From contig JAHHRF010000005.1 in the NCBI GenBank assembly GCA_020025955.1, positions 1 to 64,000 of the forward strand: 64,000 bases of DNA. The letters are read 5' to 3'. The first letter of the stretch is position 1. Each line of letters starts with the position of its first letter. The notes beneath the pieces were generated by a model. It ran no database searches. It had not been told where the DNA came from and worked only from the letters and a program-made list of their open reading frames with translations. Below, in pieces: positions 42,603 through 50,381 of the stretch. The position numbers and the translations under genes were made by a program. This DNA comes from Sutterella sp. (GTDB taxonomy: Bacteria > Pseudomonadota > Gammaproteobacteria > Burkholderiales > Burkholderiaceae_F).

Positions 42603-43400
42603 ATGTCCCTCTCCTTTGAGCGCTTTATTGATTCGCCCCCCGGCCAGGCCCTGCTTGACTGGGAGTCTCAATGTTTAGACCGACTCGTCATGAACTGCTT
42701 TGGCCCGATGGCTCTGCAAATCGGACACCCTGAGATCCCCGCCCTGCGGGAAAATCGCATGCAAGCCCGTTTTGTCACCACCACAAACGAAGCCAACGCT
42801 AAACGCTTATCCGGCGACGCGGAACTTCTAGGGCTCTTAGCTGAGCCCGAGGCACTTCCCTTTGAAGACGAATGCGCTCAACTGGTGGTTTTACCCCACA
42901 CGCTAGATATGGCCAACTCTCCCCAACATGCCCTTCGTGAAGCGGTGCGTGTGTTGGAGCCCGAAGGACGCTTAGTCTTAACGGCCTTCAATCCCTTTAG
43001 CCTTTGGTGGGCGCGTCAACAGCTCGTCACGGTTGGGCTCTCACCCTACCTGCCCTCTAAAGCCCGCCCCTTAGCGCTTTACCGATTAAAAGATTGGCTC
43101 ACCTTATTGGGCATGGACATTGACGTAGGTCACTTCGGCGTTTATGCTCCGCCCTTGACTCGTCACTCGCATTTTCAGCGCTGGCGCTGGATCGACAAGG
43201 CAGGAGACCGTTGGTGGCCCCACGCCGCCAACTTAATTGTGCTCTCGGCTGTTAAACGTCGCCCAGGGCCCAAAGCCGTTGGACGCTTTTCTTTCCAATT
43301 CCCCGAAACCCTGTTGGGTACACGCCCCCAAATTGGGCTCCCCCAACAAGACGGCAACGATCTCGCATCCCGTCACTCTTCTGAATCGACAAACTCATGA
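42603..43400 (+). CDS. SAM-dependent methyltransferase-like protein
   Basis: A 265-residue class I methyltransferase-type protein. PEALPFEDECAQLVVLPHTLDMA and ALREAVRVLEPEGRLVLTAFNPFSLWW match the family found beside rnhA in betaproteobacteria. The glycine-rich SAM motif is weak (MALQIGHPE). The start at 42603 (ATG) was preferred over a TTG two codons earlier; AACGAGG lies upstream. The substrate is unknown. It overlaps rnhA by four bases (ATGA) and lies between mltD and rnhA, an order usual for this group, though the gloB and dnaQ genes often seen there are missing. Confidence 0.85.
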   Translation: MSLSFERFIDSPPGQALLDWESQCLDRLVMNCFGPMALQIGHPEIPALRENRMQARFVTTTNEANAKRLSGDAELLGLLAEPEALPFEDECAQLVVLPHTLDMANSPQHALREAVRVLEPEGRLVLTAFNPFSLWWARQQLVTVGLSPYLPSKARPLALYRLKDWLTLLGMDIDVGHFGVYAPPLTRHSHFQRWRWIDKAGDRWWPHAANLIVLSAVKRRPGPKAVGRFSFQFPETLLGTRPQIGLPQQDGNDLASRHSSESTNS

Positions 43401-43858
43401 CACAAACCACTTTAGAAATTTGGACGGACGGCGCTTGTAAAGGCAATCCTGGGCCGGGTGGCTGGGGGGCCTATATGGTCTTTGGACGTCACACTCGAGA
43501 GCTCTACTCAGGGGAAAATCCCACCACCAATAACCGCATGGAATTACAAGCCGTGATTTCGGCACTTGGCAAAGTCAATCGCCCAGTGCCCATCATCATT
43601 CACACGGATAGTAGCTATGTGAAAAACGGGATTACCACGTGGATTCATAATTGGCGCCGCAATCACTGGAAAACCAGTGACAAGAAGCCCGTTAAAAATG
43701 CGGATCTTTGGCAAACGCTCGACGAATTAACCCAACAATTTGAGATCGAATGGCGCTGGGTGAAGGGGCATGCTGGCGATCCAGGAAACGAAAAGGCGGA
43801 TGCTTTAGCCAATTTAGGCTGTGAAGTCGCTTTAGGCAAACGCCCCGCTCAAGACTAA
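43397..43858 (+). CDS. rnhA: Ribonuclease HI
   Basis: A 153-residue enzyme that degrades RNA in RNA-DNA hybrids. The catalytic acids are in IWTDGACKGNPGPGGWG, NNRMELQAVIS, IIIHTDSSYVKNGI and WRWVKGHAGDPGNEKAD. The length matches E. coli RNase HI (155). ATGA overlap with the upstream methyltransferase gene indicates co-translation. Confidence 0.97.
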   Translation: MTQTTLEIWTDGACKGNPGPGGWGAYMVFGRHTRELYSGENPTTNNRMELQAVISALGKVNRPVPIIIHTDSSYVKNGITTWIHNWRRNHWKTSDKKPVKNADLWQTLDELTQQFEIEWRWVKGHAGDPGNEKADALANLGCEVALGKRPAQD

Positions 43859-43893
43859 AGATAGCCAATTTATGGTATTCGACCTTCAAGCAC

Positions 43894-43921
43894 TTGCGGG
43901 CGGTTCGTTTTACTGTAAAAT
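43894..43921 (+). promoter_or_regulatory. Sigma-70 promoter of tRNA-Val
   Basis: TTGCGG at 43894-43899 and TAAAAT at 43916-43921 are spaced 16 bp apart; the tRNA begins 12 bp after the -10. Confidence 0.65.
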
Positions 43922-43932
43922 TCATCCTCTAA

Positions 43933-44007
43933 GCGCGGTTAGCTCAGTGGTAGAGCACTGCCTTCACACGGCAGGGGTCACTGGTTCGAAACCAGTATCG
44001 CGCACCA
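43933..44007 (+). tRNA. tRNA-Val (anticodon CAC)
   Basis: 75 nt with encoded CCA. The acceptor GCGCGGT pairs with ATCGCGC. The anticodon arm is CTGCC-TTCACAC-GGCAG, reading GTG, and the T-arm is CTGGT-TCGAA-ACCAG. Monocistronic, with its own promoter and terminator. Confidence 0.96.
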
Positions 44008-44015
44008 GAATTCAT

Positions 44016-44049
44016 AAAAGCTCGAAGACGAAAGTCCTCGAGCTTTTTT
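44016..44049 (+). terminator. Terminator after tRNA-Val
   Basis: A 14-bp stem (44016-44029 with 44034-44047, one mismatch) closed by a GAAA tetraloop, then a run of six T. Confidence 0.92.
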
Positions 44050-44282
44050 GTTTTCATAGTCCTATCTCTAACCATCCGCTTCCCAGTAAACAGCCACTCT
44101 CCAACACTATGCGTTATAGAGGGAGGACTCCTCTCGCGCAACACGCCATACCCCCTTACATTTTTAATCAACCATTAACGAACAAGTGCAATAAAGCCTC
44201 CCCAATTCCTCGGGCAATTGGTAGACTTGTCTAAGAATTTAAGAATTAAATTACGGGAATTAACCTTCCTTCTCTACTATCC

Positions 44283-45056
44283 ATGTTGCACTTTGTTGTC
44301 AATCTAGACCGTGATTCCGAGCGCTTAAAGGCCATGGAGCAAGAGTTAGGTCAATACGGTCTCTCCTTCGAACGCCTCCCCGCTGTATACGGACGCGACC
44401 TCCCGCCTGAGGCTCTTAAAAAGGCCCAAGTCGGCGCCAAAAATCGTCGCTTTTGGTTAAAAGATCTAACCTTCGGTCAAATCGGCTGTTACTTTAGCCA
44501 TGTCAACGCATGGAAACGCCTCGTAGAAAGCACTGAAGAATGGGCATTTATTCAAGAGGATGACATCAAATTTAATGTTGATCCTCGCCCCTACCTCACG
44601 AATACCGATTGGATTCCAGAGGGCGTAAAACTCATTCAGGCTGCACGCTATAAAAATAAGCATGAGGTGTATCGAAAGCGAACGGTCCTTCCGTTACCTG
44701 GTCTACCTGGCGAGCAAAAGTTGATGCAAATTACGGCGGATCAAATTGGAGGGACCATGGGGTATTTCATCCACCGAGATGTGGCTCAATACTTGATCGA
44801 ACACTCCTCGCCAATCATTGCGCCCGTGGACGACCTCTTATTCTTCCACCCAAGCCCCTTACACAAAATCTTTACGGCTTGGACCTTAAATTGCGCTCTG
44901 GTTATTGACAATGACGAAGGGATCAGCAACACCCAAGAGAAGACTCCCCCTGCCAATCGCGTCATTAACTATTGGCTTTATGGTCATCGTCACCTTTTAA
45001 AGATGAAAAACAAGCTACTTTGCTTGCTCGCCTACAAAAAAGACGTTTTGCGCTAA
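44283..45056 (+). CDS. Family 25 glycosyltransferase, second copy
   Basis: A 257-residue GT25 protein. HFVVNLDRDSERLKAMEQEL is the start motif, with LTFGQIGCYFSHVNAWK, WAFIQEDDIKF (EDD) and DWIPEGVKLIQAARYK, a phrase shared in part with the GT25 gene at 17907. It is preceded by an AT-rich stretch of ~230 bp, and no other LPS gene is adjacent, so it stands alone. No clear Shine-Dalgarno is seen. A role in LPS or surface glycan decoration is inferred from the family. Confidence 0.86.
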   Translation: MLHFVVNLDRDSERLKAMEQELGQYGLSFERLPAVYGRDLPPEALKKAQVGAKNRRFWLKDLTFGQIGCYFSHVNAWKRLVESTEEWAFIQEDDIKFNVDPRPYLTNTDWIPEGVKLIQAARYKNKHEVYRKRTVLPLPGLPGEQKLMQITADQIGGTMGYFIHRDVAQYLIEHSSPIIAPVDDLLFFHPSPLHKIFTAWTLNCALVIDNDEGISNTQEKTPPANRVINYWLYGHRHLLKMKNKLLCLLAYKKDVLR

Positions 45057-45083
45057 ATTCGTAAAACAAACCACCCAAGAAGC

Positions 45084-45129
45084 AAAAAGACCATGTCATC
45101 GGAAGGGAATCGACGACATGGTCTTTTTA
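45084..45129 (+). terminator. Bidirectional terminator, GT25 gene and fur
   Basis: A perfect 14-bp stem, AAAAAGACCATGTC (45084-45097) and GACATGGTCTTTTT (45114-45127), between convergent genes, with T-rich flank after and A-rich flank before. Confidence 0.92.
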
Positions 45130-45140
45130 TTTTTTTCACC

Positions 45141-45590
45141 TTAGTCAGGTGCGTGCTCTTTCTTTCGGCACTCCGGGCAAAGCCCATAGAGCACCATCGA
45201 GTGATCGCACAATTCGTAGCCGTAACGCTTAGCAATTAAGCGTTGTGCCGCTTCGATTTCTGGATCAACGAACTCGATGAGTTCATTGCAAGACAAACAC
45301 ACAATATGGTCGTGGTGGCCATTGTCTTCCAGCTCATACGTGGCACGTTCGGGTTCAAAATGATGGCGAACAACTAAGCCAGCGTGTTCAAATTGCGATA
45401 AGACGCGGTAGACTGTAGCTAAACCGATGTCCACACCTTCTTCGACCAATGCCTTATAGACATCTTCGGCCGAAAGGTGGCGACCCTGGCCAGCCTGAGC
45501 TCGTTTTTGGAATAACTCAAGAATCTTGAGTCGGGGAGTCGTCGCCTTCAAACCGGCGCTCTTTAACTCCATTGTTTTACTTTCAGACAT
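45141..45590 (-). CDS. fur: Ferric uptake regulator
   Basis: A 149-residue iron-responsive repressor. The winged-helix domain runs ~1-85 (RLKILELF, SAEDVYKALVEEGVDIGLATVYRVLSQF). The dimerisation/metal domain has GHHDHIVCLSCNELIEF and a terminal CPECRK, giving the two Cys pairs of the structural zinc site. It is divergent from bamE (95 bp apart), the standard betaproteobacterial arrangement. A candidate operator is at 63343-63361. Confidence 0.96.
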   Translation of the reverse strand: MSESKTMELKSAGLKATTPRLKILELFQKRAQAGQGRHLSAEDVYKALVEEGVDIGLATVYRVLSQFEHAGLVVRHHFEPERATYELEDNGHHDHIVCLSCNELIEFVDPEIEAAQRLIAKRYGYELCDHSMVLYGLCPECRKKEHAPD

Positions 45591-45685
45591 AACGCTCTCG
45601 TTGCTCCGTCTTTCAAAAGTTGAATATCCTTATTATGATAAAGGGTCGGAGCATAATGTGCACCCACAATCTCACTGAGACCACT

Positions 45686-46144
45686 ATGCAAGTCAAAACC
45701 ATTCTTTTTACGTTAGGGACGACCGCCCTTTTGGGTCTGACGGGTTGTTCGACACAATCCAACCTTGATCGTCCTGATTACAGCCGTTATTTGCCTGGCT
45801 TTTTGCAGCCGTATCGCGCCCCGGTGACGCAGGGTAACTTAGTTACCAGCGAAATGGTGGCCCAGCTCGCTCAGGGCATGTCGGTCGCGCAGGTCCAGTA
45901 CATTCTGGGGTTGCCGATGTTGCGTGACCAGTTCCATCCGACGCGTTGGGACTACGTCTACTTCTACTTGCCCACGCGTGGCGAAAAACAATTACGTCGT
46001 TTAACGGTGTTCTTTACGCCTGAAGGACGTGTGGATTACTGGGAATCGGATCCCATGCCCACGGAAGAACAGGCTGACGCCTTGATTCTGGGCACGATCA
46101 AAACGTTCACGCCAGATTCGAGTGAACCCGCCAAAGCCCAATAA
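45686..46144 (+). CDS. bamE: Outer membrane assembly lipoprotein BamE
   Basis: 152 residues. The lipobox is LTGCS, giving a mature Cys near residue 20. The SmpA/OmlA domain follows, with EMVAQLAQGMSVAQVQYILGLPMLRDQFHPTRWDYVYFY. It is a non-essential member of the BAM complex that inserts outer membrane proteins. The start at 45686 is the one giving a proper signal peptide; an earlier in-frame ATG at 45620 lies in the fur/bamE promoter region. Confidence 0.94.
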   Translation: MQVKTILFTLGTTALLGLTGCSTQSNLDRPDYSRYLPGFLQPYRAPVTQGNLVTSEMVAQLAQGMSVAQVQYILGLPMLRDQFHPTRWDYVYFYLPTRGEKQLRRLTVFFTPEGRVDYWESDPMPTEEQADALILGTIKTFTPDSSEPAKAQ

Positions 46145-46171
46145 CCCTTCTCGCCTGCGACACCTCTGCTC

Positions 46172-46357
46172 ATGACCAATCTTCAACGCATCCAGCAATT
46201 GCGCGCCATGGTCGAACGACTCATTGCGCGTTTAGAAAACGAAAAGCGTGAGAACCAACGTTTAACCGCCCAATTGGCGAGTAAAGACGGGGAACTGGCG
46301 CAATTGCGCAAACGTTGGAACGAACTGAACCAAGCCGGCCATCGCTCGGAGAAGTAA
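46172..46357 (+). CDS. Small coiled-coil protein upstream of zapA (TIGR02449/ZapB-like)
   Basis: A 61-residue, mostly helical protein with heptad-like LRAMVERLIARLENEKRENQRLTAQLA. Small genes of this kind are commonly found just before zapA in proteobacteria (the TIGR02449 type). Its stop and the zapA start are adjacent, without any gap, so co-translation with zapA is expected. It may be a partner of ZapA at the division site, by analogy with ZapB. Confidence 0.78.
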   Translation: MTNLQRIQQLRAMVERLIARLENEKRENQRLTAQLASKDGELAQLRKRWNELNQAGHRSEK

Positions 46358-48559
46358 ATGCCTGAACTTCAATTAAAAATCTTCAATCGAACTTATCGTC
46401 TCGCGGTCTCCGAAGACGAAGAAGACTTGTTGAAGTCCTGTGCCTCCGATATCGAATCACGCATGCAAGAAATGCGTGATAGCGGTCGTTTAAGTAGCCC
46501 TGACCAGATCGCTGCCATGGTGGCGCTGGGCATCGCCTACGACAGTCGTAAGCAGAGTGTCCAAGCACAAGCCAATGAAGCCGAACGCCTTGAGCTCAAA
46601 AGCGCTTTAGAGCACGCCAACCTCGAAGGGACGCAAAAAGATCTTCAGATCCAAAGTCTGGAGTCGGATCTTGAGGCTCGTGAAAATGACCTCACGGACC
46701 TTCGTCAAGCCTTAACGCAAGAAACGGAAGCCGCCACGCGTGCGTCCGAAACCCTCTCGCGCTTGGAAGCGGACTTAAGTGAACGCAATGAACGCTTAAT
46801 CTCGTTAGAGGATGACTTTGTCGGCTTAATGACGCGTCACGAAGAGCTCGAAGCCAAGCATGCGTCTGTCGCGAATGAGTTAGCGGCAAAACAGGAAGCC
46901 TTACGCTCCTTAGAGGAAGCGCTCAAGGCGGCTGAAGAAAAGGGGCAAACTCAAGCCTCTGAACTCGAAACGGCTACCTTTGAACTCTTAAATCGTGACG
47001 AAACGCTTTCAACCTTGCGCGAAGAGTTGCGCACTGTTCAAGCCTCGCTTAGCCAAGAAGCGCAACGCGTCCATGCTTTAAATCATGAACGCGATTCGAG
47101 CACGCAAGCCTTGGATGACGCGACGAATCGTATTACTGAATTGGAGCAACGCCTCCTTGAGCGTGACGAGGCAACCCGTCAGCTTCAGAGCCAGTTAGAA
47201 GCGCAGGCAAAAGCGCTGGCGGACTCCGAAGTGGCCCTCAATGAGAAGAGCCAAACCATTGCGCAACAAACCACGACGCTGGCCGACTTAGAGGCTGCGT
47301 TAGCGTTGGCAGCCGAAACCGAACAAACGCTCCATCAATCCGTGGACCTTTTGCAGCGCACCACGGATGAGCAAGTCTTACGTTTGGAAGCGTTGACCAA
47401 CGACCTTCAAGTGGCCAAGAACCAGATTCAAGCCCAAGAAGACGCAACCTTAGTCGCCCAAGAAGAAACCCTTCAGAAGGTCAACCGCATTGCTGAACTG
47501 GAAGCGACGCTGGAGCGCGCCGAAGCCCAAAGCCTTACGCTCAAGCAGACGATCGAAGACGGCAACCAGACGGTGACCGGCAAGGACGCACGCATTGCGG
47601 ACTTAGAAGTCGAATTGCGCCAAGCGCATGAAGCCTCGCTTCACTTAGAGCATAGCTTGGAAGAGCATCGTCAAGTCACGACGCAACAAGCCGAAGCCTT
47701 GACGACGTTGGAAAACGACTTCCTCAAGCTCACGACGGAAACGGATGCCTTAAAGCACAGCGTCACCCACTACGAAACGGTTCTTCATAGTAAGGATGAA
47801 CGCATTGCTGATCTGGAAGCCCAGTTAGAAATGAGCCAATTGGACGCTCAGAGCCTGCAGTCGGCGCATGAAAGCGCCCAAGCAACGCAAGCAGAGCACG
47901 AAGCAACGATGGAAGCCTTACGCGCGACGTTAGAAAGCGCTCAGGCTGAAGTCAGCTTCTTACATGCCACGCTCAAGGAAGACCGTGATGCGGGGGCTCA
48001 AAAGGCAGCGCGCATTGCTGAGTTGGAAAACACGACCCACGTGCAAGCCTCGCAGTTAGCCCAGTTACAAGAAGCGCTCTCGGGGCAAACGCAAGCCGAA
48101 AGCCAGACACAAGAACGCCTTGCAGCACTGGAGCATCAACTCGCTGAGCGTGAACAAACGGTGCGCTCCTTACGTGAAGCCCTGGATCAGGAAGCCGAAC
48201 AGAGTTTGGAAAAAGAAGTGGGGTTAGAGCGCCTGGAAAATGAAATCACTGCCTTAAAAGCAACGATTGAAAGCTTCCACGCGAAGGAAAAAACCGTCCA
48301 GGATCAGCTCGACGATTTAGAACTCGAGATCATGGCACGCGACGAGGCCCTTCAGGCAAAAGACGCGCATGAGGCGGAACTCATGGCAAGCCTTGAGGCG
48401 CTTAAAACCCAAGTGGCAGAGCTCGAATCCCGTCCCACGGCGCTTTCCAATTCGGTAGCCGATCAACAATTAGGTCGTGACTTGGATGACTTGATCATGC
48501 GTTGTCAAAAGACGTTGTTGGACGACATCCGAAAGAGCACCCTGTTTTGCCATACCTAA
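46358..48559 (+). CDS. zapA: ZapA with a ~560-residue tandem-repeat coiled-coil extension
   Basis: 733 residues, against 100-110 for the family. Residues 1-95 are a clear ZapA head (LQLKIFNRTYRLAVSEDEEDLL, then QIAAMVALGIAYDSRK), the FtsZ-binding dimer domain. From residue 97 to 656 the chain can be laid out as sixteen units of exactly 35 residues, each starting x-(I/L/V)-x-x-L-E-x-x-L, for example RIAELE at 377, RIADLE at 412 and 482, and RIAELE at 552. The last ~28 residues (RDLDDLIMRCQKTLLDDIRKSTLF) resemble an ordinary ZapA C-terminus and close a long acidic coiled coil. It follows the small coiled-coil gene directly, and 6S RNA follows. Likely a Z-ring crosslinker with unusually long reach; that is inference. 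Confidence 0.9.
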   Translation: MPELQLKIFNRTYRLAVSEDEEDLLKSCASDIESRMQEMRDSGRLSSPDQIAAMVALGIAYDSRKQSVQAQANEAERLELKSALEHANLEGTQKDLQIQSLESDLEARENDLTDLRQALTQETEAATRASETLSRLEADLSERNERLISLEDDFVGLMTRHEELEAKHASVANELAAKQEALRSLEEALKAAEEKGQTQASELETATFELLNRDETLSTLREELRTVQASLSQEAQRVHALNHERDSSTQALDDATNRITELEQRLLERDEATRQLQSQLEAQAKALADSEVALNEKSQTIAQQTTTLADLEAALALAAETEQTLHQSVDLLQRTTDEQVLRLEALTNDLQVAKNQIQAQEDATLVAQEETLQKVNRIAELEATLERAEAQSLTLKQTIEDGNQTVTGKDARIADLEVELRQAHEASLHLEHSLEEHRQVTTQQAEALTTLENDFLKLTTETDALKHSVTHYETVLHSKDERIADLEAQLEMSQLDAQSLQSAHESAQATQAEHEATMEALRATLESAQAEVSFLHATLKEDRDAGAQKAARIAELENTTHVQASQLAQLQEALSGQTQAESQTQERLAALEHQLAEREQTVRSLREALDQEAEQSLEKEVGLERLENEITALKATIESFHAKEKTVQDQLDDLELEIMARDEALQAKDAHEAELMASLEALKTQVAELESRPTALSNSVADQQLGRDLDDLIMRCQKTLLDDIRKSTLFCHT
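46646..48325 (+). repeat. Sixteen 105-bp (35-residue) tandem units inside zapA
   Basis: The unit length is exactly five heptads. The register was checked at the phased positions 97, 132, 237, 272, 307, 342, 377, 412, 447, 482, 517, 552, 587 and 622. The units starting at 167 and 202 are degenerate. DNA copies have diverged, but the leading RI-A-(E/D)-LE codons recur at 47486, 47591, 47801 and 48011, spaced 105, 210 and 210 bp. Confidence 0.8.
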
Positions 48560-48608
48560 GGTATGACGTATTTTTGTAATGCGATGCCTTTTCGAAGCGC
48601 ATTAGCGA

Positions 48609-48614
48609 TACAAT
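48609..48614 (+). promoter_or_regulatory. -10 element of the 6S RNA promoter
   Basis: TACAAT lies seven bases before the predicted RNA start at ~48621. The -35 region is poor; TGCCTT at 48585-48590 would give 18-bp spacing. Confidence 0.55.
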
Positions 48615-48620
48615 GAAGTT

Positions 48621-48803
48621 AACCCTGTGGCGGGATACATCCGAGGCTCCAAGTTCCTAGAACCAATGACAAGAACCTTAGGTTGGTATTCTCGAGAGCC
48701 GATAGTGCTTGTCGGGCACGCGATTGTCCGACCCGTTTCCGCTCCGGCGCCGACCGCCCTGACCTTACGGTTCAGGTAACGTAGCCCGGCCTGTCACAGG
48801 ACC
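48621..48803 (+). ncRNA. ssrS: 6S RNA
   Basis: About 183 nt with no reading frame, directly after zapA, which is the known location of ssrS in proteobacteria. The ends pair (CCTGTG at 48624-48629 with CACAGG at 48795-48800). A large internal open region is followed by the GC-rich closing arm around CGGGATACATC, and a terminator comes next. 6S RNA binds sigma-70 polymerase and mimics an open promoter. Boundaries are estimated. Confidence 0.82.
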
Positions 48804-48809
48804 GAATTC

Positions 48810-48847
48810 GGGTGCCCCTTGACGCGAGGTGGCACCCTTTTGCTTTT
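48810..48847 (+). terminator. Terminator after 6S RNA
   Basis: GGGTGCC (48810-48816) pairs with GGCACCC (48831-48837), followed by TTTTGCTTTT. It overlaps an upstream in-frame ATG for the EVE gene at 48812, so that start is excluded. Confidence 0.8.
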
Positions 48848-48859
48848 CTGGAGGACCCA

Positions 48860-49357
48860 ATGGACAAAAAAGCCATTGCTCAAGACCTGAAGACCCGCGA
48901 ACGCTTTTGGTTAATGAAGACCGAACCAGGGGAATGTTCCATTGATGATGTGATTAATGCCCCTAACCACCAATTACCCTGGTGGGGCATTCGTAACTAT
49001 CAGGCTCGCAACTTCATGCGTGACCAAATGAAGCCTGGCGACGCCGTCCTCTTTTATCACTCCAGTTGCCCCAAGCCCGGCATTGTCGGCCTCGCACAAA
49101 TCGCCTCAGAAGCGTATCCTGACGATACGCAATTCAATCCAGAGAGCGAATATTACGATCCCAAAAGCTCTCCCGAGAACCCGCGCTGGTGCATGGTCAA
49201 CGTGGAAGGACTCTGTAAGTTTGATGTCGTTGGGATTCCCGTTCTCCGAGAGCACCCAGCGCTTGAATCCATGCTGATTCTTCGTAAAGGCAACCGTCTT
49301 TCGATTACGCCCGTCGACGCTGCGGATTTTGCGTACATCGTCGACAACCTCATCTAA
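48860..49357 (+). CDS. EVE-domain protein
   Basis: 165 residues, almost all one EVE domain (PUA-like fold). RFWLMKTEPGECSIDDVI is the family start, then PWWGIRNYQARNFMRDQMKPGDAVLFYHSSC. EVE proteins often bind modified bases in RNA or DNA. The start at 48860 follows TGGAGGA and avoids the 6S terminator. Located between 6S RNA and a TauE-type transporter. Confidence 0.92.
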   Translation: MDKKAIAQDLKTRERFWLMKTEPGECSIDDVINAPNHQLPWWGIRNYQARNFMRDQMKPGDAVLFYHSSCPKPGIVGLAQIASEAYPDDTQFNPESEYYDPKSSPENPRWCMVNVEGLCKFDVVGIPVLREHPALESMLILRKGNRLSITPVDAADFAYIVDNLI

Positions 49358-49374
49358 CCGTATTGAGGTGCCCA

Positions 49375-50193
49375 ATGAGTTTGACGCTTTTACTGGCATT
49401 GCCCCTTCTGGGGGCGTTTACGGGGCTTCTGGCAGGTCTCTTTGGCGTAGGTGGCGGGATGATCCTCACCCCCTTCCTTACGATGCTCCTGAGCCTGACA
49501 GGACAGTTCCCGCCTGAGGCGATTGTGCATATCGCACTCGCAACCAGCATGGGCACCATCGTCTTTACCTCCGCGTCCTCGTTTCGAGCACATGCCCAGC
49601 ACGGCGCAGTCGAATGGAGAGCGTTCTACACCTTGATGCCGGGGATTATTCTCGGGGGGCTCCTTGGCGCTCAGATCACCGGGGCCTTGCCCACGTTCTG
49701 GATTGCGCTCATCTTTACGATTTTTGTGACCTTGTCGGCCACGAAAATTTTCGTCACGAAAAAGCAAACGAAAACGCGTGACCTGCCCACCCCCTTGGGG
49801 CTCACTGCCTGGGGGACGGGGATTGGAACGGTTGCTGCCATTGTGGGCGCAGGGGGCGGCTTTATGATCGTGCCCTTCTTAACGTGGTGCCGTGTCTCCA
49901 TTCATACCGCGATTGGCACGTCGGCTGCGTTAGGGCTCCCGGTCTCCATCGCCGGCACCTTGGGCTACATCTGGGCAGGGTTAAACCGCCCAGAGCTCGA
50001 AGGCATTTCGGGACTCATTGGCTTTATTTACTGGCCCGCTCTCATTGCCGTAGCGCTCTGCAGCATCTTTACAGCTCCCTTGGGCGCTAGCATTGCGCAC
50101 AAAATGGAGAGCCGTCGTTTACGCCAGTGTTTTGCCGTACTTCTCTATTCGCTCGGCGTCTACATGCTCTACAAAGGTGTCATGAGTCTCTAA
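49375..50193 (+). CDS. TauE/SafE (DUF81) membrane transporter
   Basis: 272 residues with about eight membrane segments. The repeated half-motif is clear: LLAGLFGVGGGMILTPFL in the N-terminal half and VGAGGGFMIVPFLTW in the C-terminal half. Such proteins export or import sulfonates, sulfite or related organic anions. Substrate unknown. The ATG at 49375 follows TGAGG and was chosen over a TTG four codons earlier; the gap to the EVE gene is 17 bp. Confidence 0.9.
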   Translation: MSLTLLLALPLLGAFTGLLAGLFGVGGGMILTPFLTMLLSLTGQFPPEAIVHIALATSMGTIVFTSASSFRAHAQHGAVEWRAFYTLMPGIILGGLLGAQITGALPTFWIALIFTIFVTLSATKIFVTKKQTKTRDLPTPLGLTAWGTGIGTVAAIVGAGGGFMIVPFLTWCRVSIHTAIGTSAALGLPVSIAGTLGYIWAGLNRPELEGISGLIGFIYWPALIAVALCSIFTAPLGASIAHKMESRRLRQCFAVLLYSLGVYMLYKGVMSL

Positions 50194-50381
50194 GCGCTAT
50201 ATCGTAGCGTCTCTGAGCAAAGCAAAGCCCTCGCGATTCTCTCATCAACCCATCCCCCCATCGCCCCCCGCTCCGTGGGGGCGATCGCTATAGTGATAGT
50301 GTGGATGACCTCGCCCCCCTTGAGGTCGGATACCCAATCTCACGTATCCGTGAATTGGACACTTTTTTGAGAGACATAACA

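Noticed and set aside
43944..44171. Reading frame antisense to tRNA-Val
   Set aside because: Contains the spurious phrase GARYWFRTSDPCR, from a tRNA on the other strand.
48812..48859. Earlier start of the EVE gene
   Set aside because: It lies within the terminator of 6S RNA. ATG 48860 has TGGAGGA.
50260..50285. Terminator after TauE gene
   Set aside because: A 9-bp GC-rich stem (ATCGCCCCC/GGGGGCGAT) exists, but no T-run follows on either side.
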